Shown piece by piece: positions 9,805 to 21,873 of a DNA stretch of 64,000 nucleotides; the first letter of the stretch is position 1, and each line of letters begins with the position of its first letter. Position numbers and translations under genes: made by a program. Source of the stretch: Gracilaria vermiculophylla (Eukaryota; Rhodophyta; Florideophyceae; Gracilariales; Gracilariaceae); the NCBI GenBank assembly GCA_019155205.2, contig JAHNZQ020000001.1, positions 426,962-490,961 on the forward strand. The letters are read 5' to 3'. The notes beneath the pieces were generated by a model, which was given only the letters and a program-made list of their open reading frames with translations, searched no databases and had not been told where the DNA came from.

Positions 9805-12261
9805 TTTAAAAAGTTATTATAAGCATTAAATGAATTCCTAAACATTAAAAACATATAACAGACATTTGACAATGAAAAATTATAACGAGCAAATAAAATT
9901 TGCTGTGAACTATAACTTTCTGTAATTAGAAAACTAAACTTTGTAATATTAAAGTTTATTTTAATTTCGAATATTAAAATAATAAAATGTAGTGAATTGA
10001 ACCATCTAAGTAACTATTTATAGAAATCAAACGAGATATTGTAAGTAGTGGCGAGCGAACATAATAAAGGTTGTAAATTTTTTTAATTTTTAGTTTAATA
10101 TTTTGTTAGCCATAGAAGAAAGCCCTGTAAAGCAACAAAGTTAAAAATTTAAATTTAAGTAAAGCGGTACAAGTCATGTGTTGCTTGAATTTTGGGGGAC
10201 CATCCTCACAATCTAAAAGTTTTAATGTTTTATAGTGTATTAGTACTGTGAAGGAAAGGTGAAAAAGAATTTTCGAAAATTGAAAAGATAATGAAATTTA
10301 ATGCTATCAAGCAGTTTTAGCTTTAAAAAAAAAGTAATAGCTTACCTTTTGAATAAGGGATCAACAAGTTTATTTTGGTAGCGAGCTTAATCTATTACGA
10401 ATAGGCGAAAAGAAATTGAGTTTTAAAATGCTATTAGTTTCCAAAATAAGACCCGAAATTAAGTGATCTAACCATGAACAGGTTGAATTTCAAATGGTAA
10501 CATTTATTGGAGGACCGAACTCGTGTATGTGGAAAAATACTGGGATGATTTGTGGTTAGGAGTGAAAGGCTAATCAAACTTAAAGATAGCTGGTTTTCTG
10601 CGAAATCTATTTAAGTAGAGTAATTAAAATTCTTTAATTTTAGGTAGAGCTCTTAATAAGTTATGGGGATGAAAATCTTACTGAGTTTATTAAAACTTCG
10701 AATAAAAATTAAAAGACTTTAATTAAACAGACTATGAATGCTAAGATTCTTAGTCAAGAGGGAAACAGCCCAAACTAATAGTTAAGGTCCTTAAAAATAG
10801 TTAAGTGAAAAAAATGTAATAAAATGCTGACAATCTGTAGATAGGCTTAGAACCAGCCATTCTTTAAAAAGTGCGTAACAGTTTCCTGATTTAGTTTTTT
10901 TGCATTAAAAATGTTTAGGGACTTAAACTATTTTACCGAAACTGTAGATTTAATTTAAAAATGGTAGCAGAACGTTCTGTAAATTGATGAAAGTTTATAG
11001 AAATATAAATTGGAAAGATCAGAATTGAAAATGTTGATATGAGTAACAACAAACAATGTTTAAATCATTGTCATCTTAAGTCTTAGGTTTTCAAAACAAG
11101 GTTAATCCGTTTTGATAAAAATTAATCGGTCTCTAAGAATGTAGACGAAAGTTTAGTTTAATGAGAATACATTATTTTAATATGACAAAATATGAATATA
11201 ATTTTTATTTAATAGTTAAAATAAAAGTTTTATAGTATTTTCAAGAAAAAGTATAAAATATAAAACCGTACTTAAACCAACACAGGTAGACAAGTTTAGT
11301 AAACTAAGATGTTTGGAAGAAATATTTTAAAGGAACTCGGCAAAATGACTCCGTAACTTTTGGAGAAGGAGTGACTTTTATTTGGGCAACCAAATAAAGT
11401 TGACACAAAATTAAGGACAGCGACTGTTTACTAAAAACATAGGTCTCTGCTAATTTGTAAAAAGATGTATTGAGGCTGACGCCTGCCCAGTGTTGTAAAA
11501 TTAAAAAAAAAAGTTATTTAGCTTTTTTTTGAACTCTCAATAAACGGCGGCTGTAACCTTGACAGTCCAAAGGTAGCGAAATTCCTTGGCATTTAATTGG
11601 TGTCCTGCACGAATGGCGTAACGACTGTCCTACTGTCTCTAAAATATATCCAGTGAAATTGAATTTTCCGTGAAGATGCGGAATACAAGCGGCTAGACGG
11701 AAAGACCCTATACACCTTTACTATAATTATATATTGTAATAAAATTTATTATGTATAGAATAAGTGGGAGTTTATTGATTTTAATCAATATAGATAACGT
11801 TTATGAAAGTAAATTGTTAAAACATAATATGAAATACCACTCTTAAAATTTTTTATTACTAATTTTTTAAAACAGTTTATAATGGGTAGTTTGACTGGGG
11901 CGGTCGCCTACAAAAGAGTAACGGAGGCGTACAAAGGTAAATTTGAATTGAATATATTATCAATTCGTAAGCGCAATAGTATATATTTGCTTATTTGTAA
12001 GATTGACAAATCAAACAAGGACGAAAGTCGGTTATAGTGATCCGATGACTCTGAATGGAAAAGATCATCGCTCAACGAATAAAAGGTACGTTAGGGATAA
12101 CAGGCTAATCATCCCCTAGAGACCCTATCGACGGGTTGGCTTGGCACCTCGATGTTGGATTATCGTATCCTGGAGCTGAAAATGGTTCCAAGGGTTTGGC
12201 TGTTCGCCAAGAAAGACGGTACATGATCTGAGTTTAGAACGTTGTAAAACAGTTTGGTCCC

Positions 12262-14456
12262 GTGCGATTTGTTGTATATAAAGAATTAATGAAAACGATT
12301 CGTAGATATACCTGCCTCTTCTGAGGTAGAACTAAATTTTGATTGCGTATTAATAATACGCTCACTTGTTAATTGGTGGAAAGCATATAACCGGCCTACT
12401 TGATAGGTCCGCCCGGTGCTTAGACTTAGCAACTCTAAAATCCAAGCAGGGCATAAAAGCGTGTAAAGGTGTCTGATCATAGAGGTATAACCCTTACAAA
12501 TCGCGAGCAAGTGAATCATACTCCCGTTAGTGTTGAAAGTTAACTCGTTAACGATCACTCTATATGGGTGGGGTAGAGAACACTCTTATGGCTTTTGCCA
12601 ATGAAATGCTGATCTTGCATGACACCTTAATATAAGGAGAGAGAACAAAGTACTGTCTGATGTGTCGTTAACTGTTTGTAGTGGTCTCTAAAATCAGTTT
12701 TCGGATTGATTGCTCATTTTAAATGGGCTACACTATGTTCAAAAAATTATCGAACAAAGTCATATAAGTGCGCAAGAAGGAGCCGCTTCGTCGCAATTAA
12801 CACTTTGACTTCGGCATAAAGGTGCACCCTAAAGTTTACATTTAAAGCAAAATTTGGAACGAAGTAACTTAGAATTATTTAGCTGTGGCTACACAGTAGG
12901 ACAATTGCTAGCTAAGGTTAAAACTTAGAGGGTACTTGTGACCCTTCTGCCTGATTATAGGTATGATAGTTTTAAGAGGGACGATGTAGGAAGCTAATGC
13001 TTATCTGGAACTGACTAGACTAGTGTTTGAAAAGAACGGGGGGTAATGCCCGAGATATGCAGACTTACGTCGCACATGTTTTAATCTGTATTATGAAGAT
13101 ATATAAATTGAATGCTAAATTTCGTGTATACGGCACAGAAAGGTATATAAGTCATGCTGTATTTAAAACTAATTGTTCATGCCCTGAAAGCTTCGTGTGG
13201 AAAGATGTGGACTGGAAGAAAATACAGTTACGACTAAATAATTTACAATATAAGATTTTTGCTGCTAAAAAGGAAAATAATATGAAAAAAGTCAGAAAAC
13301 TTCAAAAAACGATTTTAAATTCACACGATTTTAAAAAGTTAGCGGTTCGAAAAGTCACACAATTAAACCGTGGCAAAAACACTGCGGGTGTAGACAACAT
13401 AAAAAAGTTGAACGAAAAGCAATACATTTCATTAGGTATGCCGATGATTTAGTAATCATGCACAGGGATCTTGAAGTTGTTAAATCCTGTCGCACAATAC
13501 TAAATAGGTTTCTAGCAGAACGAGGTCTTGAATTAAGTGAAGCTAAAACTAAAATTGTTCACACCCGATTACCTTTTGAGTCGCAAAAACCTGGCTTTGA
13601 CTTTTTGGGGTTTACGATAAAACATTTTGATACGTTCCACAGGAGTTCTCTTACTTCCCATAAAGAACGAATTGGATACAGACTACTTACTTACCCTAGT
13701 AAAAACAGTAGAAATAAACACTTTCGTAAGATCGATGGTTTCTTAAAGAAATTTAAGACGGCAAAGCAATCATATATAATTAGCAAGTTAAATCCTATGA
13801 TTATTGGATGGGTGAATTACTTTAAATTCTCTCATATCCTGACTACTAATATAGCTGCGTCTATGGACCACATATTATTTCAAAAACTGCTATACTGGGC
13901 AAAACGTAAGCTTCAAGTACCTAATAAACGCATAGGGTACCGGAAATTCTGGCATAGAGTTAATGGCAAACTCCAACTCTCTTATACTAAACCTAGCAAA
14001 GAGACTCTAGCAATCGGCGGATATCGTGAGATATCTAAAGGCTATAGTATCGCAAAGTATGTTAAGATAAAAGGAGAGGTTTCGGTTTATAACGGAAATA
14101 TTTATTATTGGTCTAGAAGATCTATCACACCATCTTTGAAAACTAAAATGAAAACAAGATTATTAAAGAGACAAGAAGATAAGTGCGCTATATGCAATCT
14201 TAAATTCTTCCCCGGCGATATCATTGAAACCGACCATATTAAACCCATAGCAAAAGGTGGTAAACACATCATATCTAATTTACAATTAGTACATGCGTCA
14301 TCTTGTCATGATTATAAAAAGTATTAACAAGAATTTTGAAACAGTGCAAACCGTAATAGGTTTCCAGATTATAGTGTGAGGAGCCGTGTGCGCTGAAAGG
14401 CGCAAGCACGGTTTTGGAGGGAGTTGGTCTGGGGTAACTCGGACTTTCGACCCTAC
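12262..14456 (+). mobile_element. group II intron in rnl
   Basis: Starts GTGCG after GGTCCC and ends CCTAC before TATCTACCG, matching the bacterial 23S sequence GGTCCCTATCTGCCG. Domain V at 14381-14414 is a near-perfect consensus hairpin (GAGCCGTGTGCG, GAAA loop, GCACGGTTT). One C at the junction is ambiguous. It contains a deleted RT/HNH ORF. Confidence 0.93.
13027..14327 (+). pseudogene. rnl intron maturase with internal RT deletion and frame break
   Basis: Two adjoining frames, 13027-13452 and 13458-14327, make up one former protein. The first ends shortly after the amino-terminal RT0 motif and NRGKNTAGVD. The second frame is already open upstream and reads FIRYADDLVIMH across 13428-13460. 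It continues with the maturase domain (LNPMIIGWVNYFKF) and an HNH domain with CAIC, ETDHIKPI and LQLVH.
Most of the RT palm (RT1 to RT4, roughly 180-200 residues) is missing at the junction. RT activity must be gone; the maturase and nuclease parts are intact. Trp is TGG throughout, as in the other young elements. Confidence 0.85.
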
Positions 14457-14805
14457 CTATCTACCGCAAGTATTAAAAATTGAAAGGATTAGACCTTAGT
14501 ACGAGAGGACCAGGAAAAAAGAATCTATGGTGAATCGATTGTTAGACTAATAGCACCGTCGAGTAGCTACATTCTTAATAGATAATTGCTGAAAGCATCT
14601 AAGCAAGAAACTAACCTTAAAACTTATTTTTAAAAAATGTAAAAGATTATTACATAGATAGGCTTGAAGTGTAAGAGTTTTAAAGACTTTCAGCTGACAA
14701 GTACTAAAAATTTTATTCATAAAACTTTTTAAGATTTATATAAGATACAAATTTTTTAAAATAGATTTTAATTTTAAATAACTTAGTTTTATTCAAATAT
14801 TTTAA

Positions 14806-16350
14806 GTTATTAAAAGATGAGTTTGATCCTAGCTCAGGATAAACGCTAGTAGTATACTTAACACATGCAAGTCAAACGAAACTTTTTCGTGGCGTACGGG
14901 TGAGGAAAATACAAAATGCTTCCTTTTTAGTTTAGAACAAGAATAATTATATTATAATTCTTTAAATTCTAAATAATTCATAAAGGTTACACTTGAATTA
15001 AGTGTATTCCGCTAAAAGATGGGTTTGTATAAGATTAGGTAGTTGGTAATTTTAACAGTTTACCAAGCCTGTGATCTTTAGTTGGTTTTTGAGAATGACC
15101 AACCACACTGGAACTGAAATAAGGTCCAGGCTAAATTTTTGGCCAGCAGTGAGGGATATTGGACAATGAACGAAAGTTTGATCCAGTAATACTATCTGAA
15201 TGAAGACGGCCTTTATATTTTTTGGGTTGTAAATTTCTTTCATTAAGAATAATAATGATATTACTTAAAGAAGTTTTAGTCCCGGCTAATACTCGTGCCA
15301 GCAGCCGCGGTGATACGGGAGGGGCAAGCGTTATCCATCATAACTGGGCGTAAAGGGTCCGTAGACTGTAAAATAAGTTATTTGTTAAATTTTAAAGCCT
15401 CACTTTAAACAAACTTTTAATACTGTTTTACTAGAGTTTTATACAGAAGAATAGAATTTTATATGAAAGAGTAAAATCTAAAGATATATAAAGGAATGTC
15501 AATAGCGAAGGCAATTTTTTGGTAAAAACTGACGTTGAGGGACGAAAGTGTGGGGAGCAAATAGGATTAGATACCCTAGTAGTCCACTACTGTAAATTCT
15601 GAGTGCTGTAATTTAATATAAATTATCTTAAAAAATTTTAGTTAGATTATTAAGTTAACACTATAAGCACTTCGCCTGAGGAGTACGGTCGCAAGATTGG
15701 AACTCAAAGGAATTGACGGGGGCTAATACTAATGGTGGAGCATGTGGTTTAATGCGATACTCCGCGCAAAACCTTACCAATTTTTGATATAAATTTTAAG
15801 ACTTAATTTTTAATGTTTTTGATATTTAAATGAAGGTCTAAATTTTACAGGTGTTGCACGGCTGTCGTCAGTTCGTGTTTTGAAATGTTTGGTTAATTCC
15901 TTCAACGAACGAAACTCTTATTTTTAATTTTATTGTTTATATTCTTTCAAAATAAGTAAAAATTTTTTAAATTACTTTAAAAATACTGATAATAATAAAT
16001 TAAAGGAAGGTGAGAACTAAGTCAAGTCATTGTGACCCTTATAAATTGGGCTACACACGTGCTACAATAAAAACAACCACAGAAAGTTACAAAAGTTTAA
16101 TCTTTAGTTAATCTTAAAAAGTTTTTCCAGTTCGGATTGTAATCTGAAACTCGATTACATAAAGTTGGAATCATTAGTAATCGCGAATCAGCATGTCGCG
16201 GTGAATACGTCAATTGGCCTTGTACACACCGCCCGTCACATGCGGAGAGTTAGTTTCGCTTGAAGATTTGTTTTATCAAGTTGATTGAGAAATTGACAAT
16301 TTGGATGAAGTCGTAACAAGGTAGCTGTACGGGAACGTGCAGCTGGAAAG
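14806..16350 (+). rRNA. rns: small subunit ribosomal RNA
   Basis: The 16S hallmarks are all present: GAGTTTGATCCTAGCTCAG at the 5' end, GTGCCAGCAGCCGCGGTGATAC at 15296 (in part), GGATTAGATACCC, the 1400-region TACACACCGCCCGTCAC at 16222, and a 3' end GTAGCTGTACGGGAACGTGCAGCTGG. No intron is visible. It follows rnl by about 70 bases, the reverse of the bacterial operon order. Confidence 0.95.
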
Positions 16351-16414
16351 AATGAAAGAATTACGGTCAAATTATTGTTAAATAATTGTAAAGGTTCGAG
16401 TCCTTTTTTCATTA
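16351..16414 (+). tRNA. shortened tRNA-like RNA after rns, possibly anticodon UAA
   Basis: The acceptor AATGAAA/TTTCATT is perfect and the T arm AAAGG/CCTTT is canonical, with discriminator A. The region between them is only 32 bases, with at best a three-pair D stem. The best anticodon placement is TAA with T33 and A37, but the stem is imperfect. Acceptor and discriminator are the same as in trnM at 19335. It starts directly at the estimated 3' end of rns, so it may act as a processing signal. Confidence 0.35.
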
Positions 16415-16562
16415 ATGTCGTATTAATTACCTGAAATCTAGCAGAATTCAAGTGTATATTAAAAACTTTTTACAAAATACTAATACAAATTTAGGGAATC
16501 CTTTATAAAGTTTTTAATTGTTTATATAAAATGTTTTCAAAGTCAAACTTCTTTCATTTGAA

Positions 16563-17168
16563 ATGTTTAGTTTAAATATATTATTTTATGTGTTTTCTAT
16601 ATTCTTAGTTTTTAGTTCATCTATGGTTGTTCTATCGCAGCATCCAGTTTTTTCATTACTTTTTTTAGTGGCCAGTTTCTTATTCTCTGCGTTTTTATTA
16701 TTTTTATTAGAATGTGAGTTTCTAGGACTTCTTTTTATATTAATATACGTAGGTGCCATCGCAATTTTGTTTTTGTTTTCTATTATGATGTTAGAATCAA
16801 AATTAAACAACTTATCAAAAAATAGTATAAAATACTTTCCAATGGGTCTTGTATTTGGAGGGTTTTTACTAGTTTTTTTATTTCGTGAAATATCTTTAAA
16901 TTTTGATGATAATTATGATTCTAATTACTTTTATCTGAATATTTATCAAAATTGATATGATTTAATTGATTCCGTAAGTGATGTGGAAGTATATGGCCAA
17001 GTGTTATATTCTTATTATGTTTTTCATTTTTTAATCTCTGGTTTTATACTATTATTAATTTTAATTGGAGTAGTTTATTTAACGAACATTTTTATGAATT
17101 CAAAAACTTTAGAACAATCATTATTTAAGCAGTTGTCAAGAAATCCAAAGTTTTTATTCCAAAAATAG
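16563..17168 (+). CDS. nad6: NADH dehydrogenase subunit 6
   Basis: A hydrophobic proton-channel subunit of complex I, 201 residues, with about five membrane helices. The family signature ECEFLGLLFILIYVGAIAILFLF is present near residues 50-72 (shown in part). An in-frame TGA at about 16953 is Trp. It starts at ATG after a spacer of about 150 bases from the rRNA region, and nad2 begins 12 bases downstream. Confidence 0.93.
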
Positions 17169-17180
17169 ATCTCGAATTTA

Positions 17181-19332
17181 ATGATAAAACAAAAATTAAT
17201 ATTACATTTACCACTGTTAGTGACCTTACATTCTTTCACAGTGTTCCCTGAATACTTTATTGGCATTAGTTCAATTTATATTTTAATCGTTGTTGTTTTA
17301 AGTAGCTATAATATTTATGGTTGTGCGGCTGAGAACATATATTCTACTCTAATAAAATATTCAAAAATCGTAATTTATAAATTAAAATTTATGACATTTG
17401 ACAAATTTTTAAACATTACTTATGATGTAAAAAAATATTATGAATATGAAAGCTTATAAAAATTTGAAATTTAAAATATTACGCTAACAATTGTTTTATT
17501 CTAAGCAGTAAAAGTCACAAAATTATTTCAACCGTTAAAATTTTGAGATGCATTTACTCCGATCAGCCAAAGAATAAGTAAAAAGTGATAAAAGCGCAAT
17601 AATTTTTTTTTATATTTAATATAAAACTCAGTAAAAAATTAAAATTTTTGGATTTAAAATAATAGTTAAACGAATTAAAAAAAAATTTGTCTATTACTTT
17701 TATAAATAAAACGCCCGAATATATTTCTAAAATTCAATAGCGAAACGGCCGACCCATCACCAATTTTACATAAAATATCGGTGTATTTTCCTTTGTTTTG
17801 TTTTGAACTTAATGCAATACTATTCTTTGCACGTTAAGCTCTTAAATAAGGTTTAAATTTTCCTATATTTACTAATAATTCAACAAGCACTAAGCGAATG
17901 TATCGCTTTAATTTTATTTATGACAAGTTGCTTACTATTAAATGATGAATTATTTATGTTTAATTTTACAAATTTTAATAATTCAATAGTAAATGATTAT
18001 TTTGCTTTTTTTACTAAAATATCGATTTGCTTTTTCTCTCTCATCTATTTTCTGATAATTGCGAATTTTTTAAAAGAACAAAAATTAGTATCATTTGAAT
18101 ATTTGCTAACTATTTTATTTGCTGTACTAGGTCTTTTAATTATGTGTGGGAGTAATGATTTACTACTAGCTTATCTCGCCATCGAATTATCTAGTCTCGC
18201 ATTTTATGTTTTAGCTTCTTTTAAAAAAGTTTCGAGCTATTCTGTAGAAAGTGGGATTAAATATTTCATTACCGGTGCTATTTCATCAGCTTTCTTCTTA
18301 CTAGGAAGCTCATTCATTTATGGTTTAACAGGTACAATCAGTTTTTCTGATTTTCAAGATTTATTTAACTTATCCATTTTTTACTTAGATTCAGATAATT
18401 TTTTATATGAAGGATTGAGCCTTTTTCACGTTTTAGATGTTAATGGGCTATTAATGTTAGAACAATTATTCAGTTTTCGTTTCGCTGAATTTGGATTGAC
18501 ATTGATTTTATTCAGTTTGTTTATAAAATTAGCTTTAGCACCGTTTCACCTATGGGCATTAGATGTTTATGAAGGTGCGCCTACAAATTCAACTTTTTTC
18601 TTTGCAACAATTACAAAGTTAAGTATTTTTGTATTACTAGCTAGACTTTGTTACCAGAGTTTTTTTAGTTTAAAAGATTGCTGACAATTTTATTCACTTT
18701 GAATTGGCCTATTAAGTATTTTTGTAGGTTCTTTAGGCGGGTTAACCCAAAGAAAATTAAAAACTTTATTAGCTTATAGTTCGACAAGTCATATGGGCTA
18801 TTGTCTAATCGCTTTTAGTACAACTACTTTTATGGGACTTCAAGTTCTTTTATTTTATATGTTCATTTACATGATTTCAAATTTAGGAATTTGATATATT
18901 GTACTATTACTTAGACTAAAAAGAAAAAATATTGAAAATAAATATAACAAAGAATTAAGTGATTTGGTGTTATTAAAAAAATCTAATTTTATATTAGCTT
19001 TTTGTTTTTCCCTCACTATGTTTTCTATAGCTGGTATACCACCATTAGTAGGTTTTTTAGCGAAAATGAATATTTTATTATCTGTTATTGGCGTATCCTT
19101 CTATTTCATAGCTTTATTAGCAATTCTCTGTAGTGTTGTTTCTACTTTTTATTATATAAGGATTATTAAAGTTTTATACTTTGAAAATCTTTTAGTTGGA
19201 AAACTATATTATCCTATTAAAAGCAGTAAAATTCTAATTTTAAGTATTTTGATTTTCCTATTAATGTATCTATTCGTAAATCCTACTATTTTGTACTTAA
19301 TCAATTATAAAGTTATCTTATATTTATTGTAA
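17181..19332 (+). CDS. nad2: NADH dehydrogenase subunit 2, two exons
   Basis: A proton-pumping antiporter-like subunit of complex I. Exon 1 is 17181-17322 (starts MIKQKLILHLP, ends SSYNIYG) and exon 2 is 17873-19332. Joining them restores YNIYGLIIQQALSEC, a conserved early stretch. Exon 2 carries the typical LLAYSSTSHMGY and AGIPPLVGFLAKM motifs. Several Trp codons are TGA, such as the one at 18682. Total length is about 533 residues, normal for algae. The splice site follows one base of a split Leu codon (T|TA). Confidence 0.9.
17323..17872 (+). mobile_element. ORF-less group II intron in nad2
   Basis: Starts GTGCGGCTGAG and ends TTTAC, as expected. It is only 550 bases and contains no coding frame beyond run-through from exon 1. 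I could not draw a convincing domain V; an AAGCTC..AAATTTT segment near 17837 is the best but weak candidate. It must rely on a maturase in trans. Confidence 0.75.
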
Positions 19333-19334
19333 AA

Positions 19335-19408
19335 AATGAAATAGTTCAGTTGGTTAGAACTTTGGGATCATAATCCAAGTGCCAAGGGTTCGAATCCCTT
19401 TTTCATTA
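19335..19408 (+). tRNA. trnM: tRNA-Met(CAU)
   Basis: Anticodon CAT in stem TGGGA/TCCA, acceptor AATGAAA/TTTCATT, T arm AAGGG/CCCTT. The start lies three bases after the nad2 stop. Confidence 0.93.
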
Positions 19409-19456
19409 CATACTTTATTCTCAAGTTTAAAATATTTTTTAGAAAATGTATAAAAA

Positions 19457-19530
19457 GCATTTTTAGCTCAATTGGATAGAGCAATAGTTTTCTAAACTAT
19501 CGGTTATAGGTTCGAATCCTTTAAAATGTA
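19457..19530 (+). tRNA. trnR: tRNA-Arg(UCU)
   Basis: Anticodon TCT in stem ATAGT/ACTAT. The acceptor GCATTTT/AAAATGT has a G-U first pair, and the T stem has one mismatch. Confidence 0.92.
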
Positions 19531-19547
19531 AATTCAAAACAAAGTTT

Positions 19548-21496
19548 ATGTTACTATTCAAAAATATATTAATTTATACTTTAATGTTTCCAATTTTTGG
19601 AATTGTGCGGGTTTAATTTCATTACGATTTAAAATTTTAAATAATAAAATAAATGGATTTATTTTAATTAGACCAGAATCAGAATAAAAAAAAGAAATGA
19701 TAGATAAAAATTAAAAAAGAAAATAGCATATCCATTTTGACAATATTAAAAATTTAGTTTAAAAAATCATGCTAAAAAATTCTTCATTTAAGTTTAAAAT
19801 ACTCTTTATTCGAATTTGTTTTAACATTTAATAAAAATTCTATATTAAATTCTAAATCATAAAATGAAAATTCAAAAGACCATTATTCTTAAGTTATTTT
19901 AAAAACTAGAAAATGAAGTAATGAAAAAATTCTATAATTAACTACAATTTATCTAAAATTCATGTTAATAGATTTTGTGAATAAAAACAACTATGAAAAT
20001 TAAATTCGTAGTTTAGAGTTATATGATATAAAAATATCAAGTATAATTCCAAAATAGATCATTGATTTGTCAAATTTTATTTATTGTTGTTGTTCATACC
20101 TTCTAGTAAAAAAAAATTATTAAAAATTATAGCATTAAATTTTTCATGTTTATCTTTTGTCAGTTCTTTGCTTTTATGAGGTTTTTTTCAAAAATCAAAT
20201 AGTTCATTCCAATTTGTTGTAAAACTTTTTTGATTATCAAACTTAAATTTAAATTTTACATTCGGGATAGACGGTATTTCTTTGTTTTTCGTTTGTCTAA
20301 CTACTTTATTAATACCATTATGTTTATTAACAAGTTGAAATAGCATTAGTACTAATTTAAAAGAATTTTTAATCGCTTTCTTATTTTTAGATTTTCTTTT
20401 AATTGGTACGTTTTGCATATTAGACTTATTACTATTTTACATTTTTTTTGAGAGTGTTTTGATACCCATGTTTTTAATTATTGGAATTTGAGGTTCTAGA
20501 GAACGTAAAATTTTAGCGAGTTATTATTTTTTTTTGTATACTTTATTCGGTTCTGTTTTAATGTTTATATCTATTTTATATATATACGCCCAAGTAGGAA
20601 GTACTGATTATGAAACGTTATTAACGTTTTCTTTCTCTAAAATTGAACAAAAATTTCTTTGATTTAGTTTTTTTCTAGCTTTCGCAAGTAAAGTACCGAT
20701 GATACCAGTACACCTTTGATTGCCTGAAGCTCATGTGGAAGCACCTACGGGTGGTTCTGTCATATTAGCAGGAGTTTTATTAAAATTAGGTACTTACGGA
20801 TTTATTCGTTTCTCGCTCCCCTTATTTCCAAAAGCATGCTTTTTTTTTGCTCCTTTGGTATATACAATTGCTGCTATTGGAATTATATATACATCTTTTA
20901 CTGCTATTAGACAGACTGATTTTAAACGAATTATAGCCTATACTTCTATTGCTCATATGAATTTAGTTATTTTAGGAATATTTAGTTTTAATACTATCGG
21001 TTTGGAAGGTGCTATTTTACAAAGTTTAAGTCATGGTTTTGTTGCAAGCGCTCTTTTCTTAATTATTGGTGTCGTTTATGATAGATATAGAACTAGAATT
21101 GTGCAATACTATGGAGGATTGGCTACAGTAATGCCTCTTTACATAACTATTTTTTTATTTTTTACTATGGCAAACATAAGTTTTCCAGGTACAAGTAGTT
21201 TTATTGGCGAATTACTTATTTTAATAGGATCTTTTAAAGTAAATACTACAATTACATTTCTAGGAGCTACAGGTATTATTATTGGAGGAGCTTATTCACT
21301 TTGATTGCTCAATCGAATCGCGTTTGGAAATTTAAAAACCCAATATACAAGTAAATTTCTAGACTTAAGTGTTCGGGAATTTATCTTGTTTATACCTTTA
21401 ATACTCGGGACTTTAGTGATAGGGCTTTATCCACAAATTTTTCTAAGTTTTTTACACATTAGTGTAAATAATTTAATTGAACTTTTATACTTTTAA
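19548..21496 (+). CDS. nad4: NADH dehydrogenase subunit 4, two exons
   Basis: A proton-pumping subunit of complex I. Exon 1 is only 57 bases (19548-19604, ending MFPIFGI) and exon 2 is 20081-21496 (starting LLLLFIPSS). Conserved blocks: [58 protein letters not shown] and [16 protein letters not shown] Trp codons interrupt the frame under the standard code. The combined length of about 490 residues is normal. rps13 begins 16 bases downstream. Confidence 0.93.
19605..20080 (+). mobile_element. ORF-less group II intron in nad4
   Basis: Begins GTGCGGG and ends in AT. At 476 bases it has no ORF. A degenerate domain V hairpin (AACTA..TAGTT) lies at about 19988-20014, where the usual AGC triad is not recognisable. 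The splice points were fixed by the conserved Nad4 frame. Confidence 0.75.
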
Positions 21497-21512
21497 TAAT
21501 TTTTAAACTTGT

Positions 21513-21863
21513 ATGGTATATTTGTTTGAGTCAGAACTTCCTGAGAATAAACCAGTTTTTTTAGCATTAACACATATTTATGGTTTTGGTAAATCCAGAG
21601 CTATATTTGTTTGTCGAAAACTAGGTTTTTCCAAGAATTTAAAATTAAAAGATTTATCTAAAGAACAGATAAATAGACTGATAAAAACTATTGAAAGTTT
21701 GAATAAAGAATTAGCAAGTGACTTAAAAAAATCAAAAAAATTTGCTTTGAAAAAATTAGTCTTGATTAAATCTTACAAAGGTTTACGAAAAATTAAAGGT
21801 TTACCTATTCGAGGTCAAAGAACTCATACAAATGCTAAAACATCTAAAAAACGTTTTAATTAA
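21513..21863 (+). CDS. rps13: ribosomal protein S13
   Basis: A 116-residue small-subunit head protein. It shows the S13 pattern of an amino-terminal THIYGFGKSRA helix-turn motif and a basic carboxy end IKGLPIRGQRTHTNAKTSK that contacts rRNA and tRNA. It sits between nad4 and cox3, with cox3 starting 11 bases later. Confidence 0.95.
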   Translation: MVYLFESELPENKPVFLALTHIYGFGKSRAIFVCRKLGFSKNLKLKDLSKEQINRLIKTIESLNKELASDLKKSKKFALKKLVLIKSYKGLRKIKGLPIRGQRTHTNAKTSKKRFN

Positions 21864-21873
21864 ACTTAAAAAC

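Larger units (their letters stand above)
9812..14735 (+). rRNA. rnl: large subunit ribosomal RNA, interrupted by one group II intron
   Basis: Strong 23S landmarks are present: GTGGCGAGCGAAC near 10050, the peptidyl-transferase segment GGGATAACAGGCTAAT near 12090, GACGGGTTGGCTTGGCACCTCGATG near 12130 (given in part), and the sarcin-ricin loop AGTACGAGAGGACC at about 14498. The intron is at 12262-14456, after GGTCCC in the domain V tail of the rRNA. The mature length is about 2.7 kb. Exact ends are estimates: the 5' end lies shortly after trnH, and the 3' end lies before the A/T-rich spacer that leads into rns. Confidence 0.93.

Noticed and set aside
12286..12558. A minus-strand ORF in the rnl intron
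   Set aside because: It lies in the structured 5' domain of the intron and has no protein-like features.
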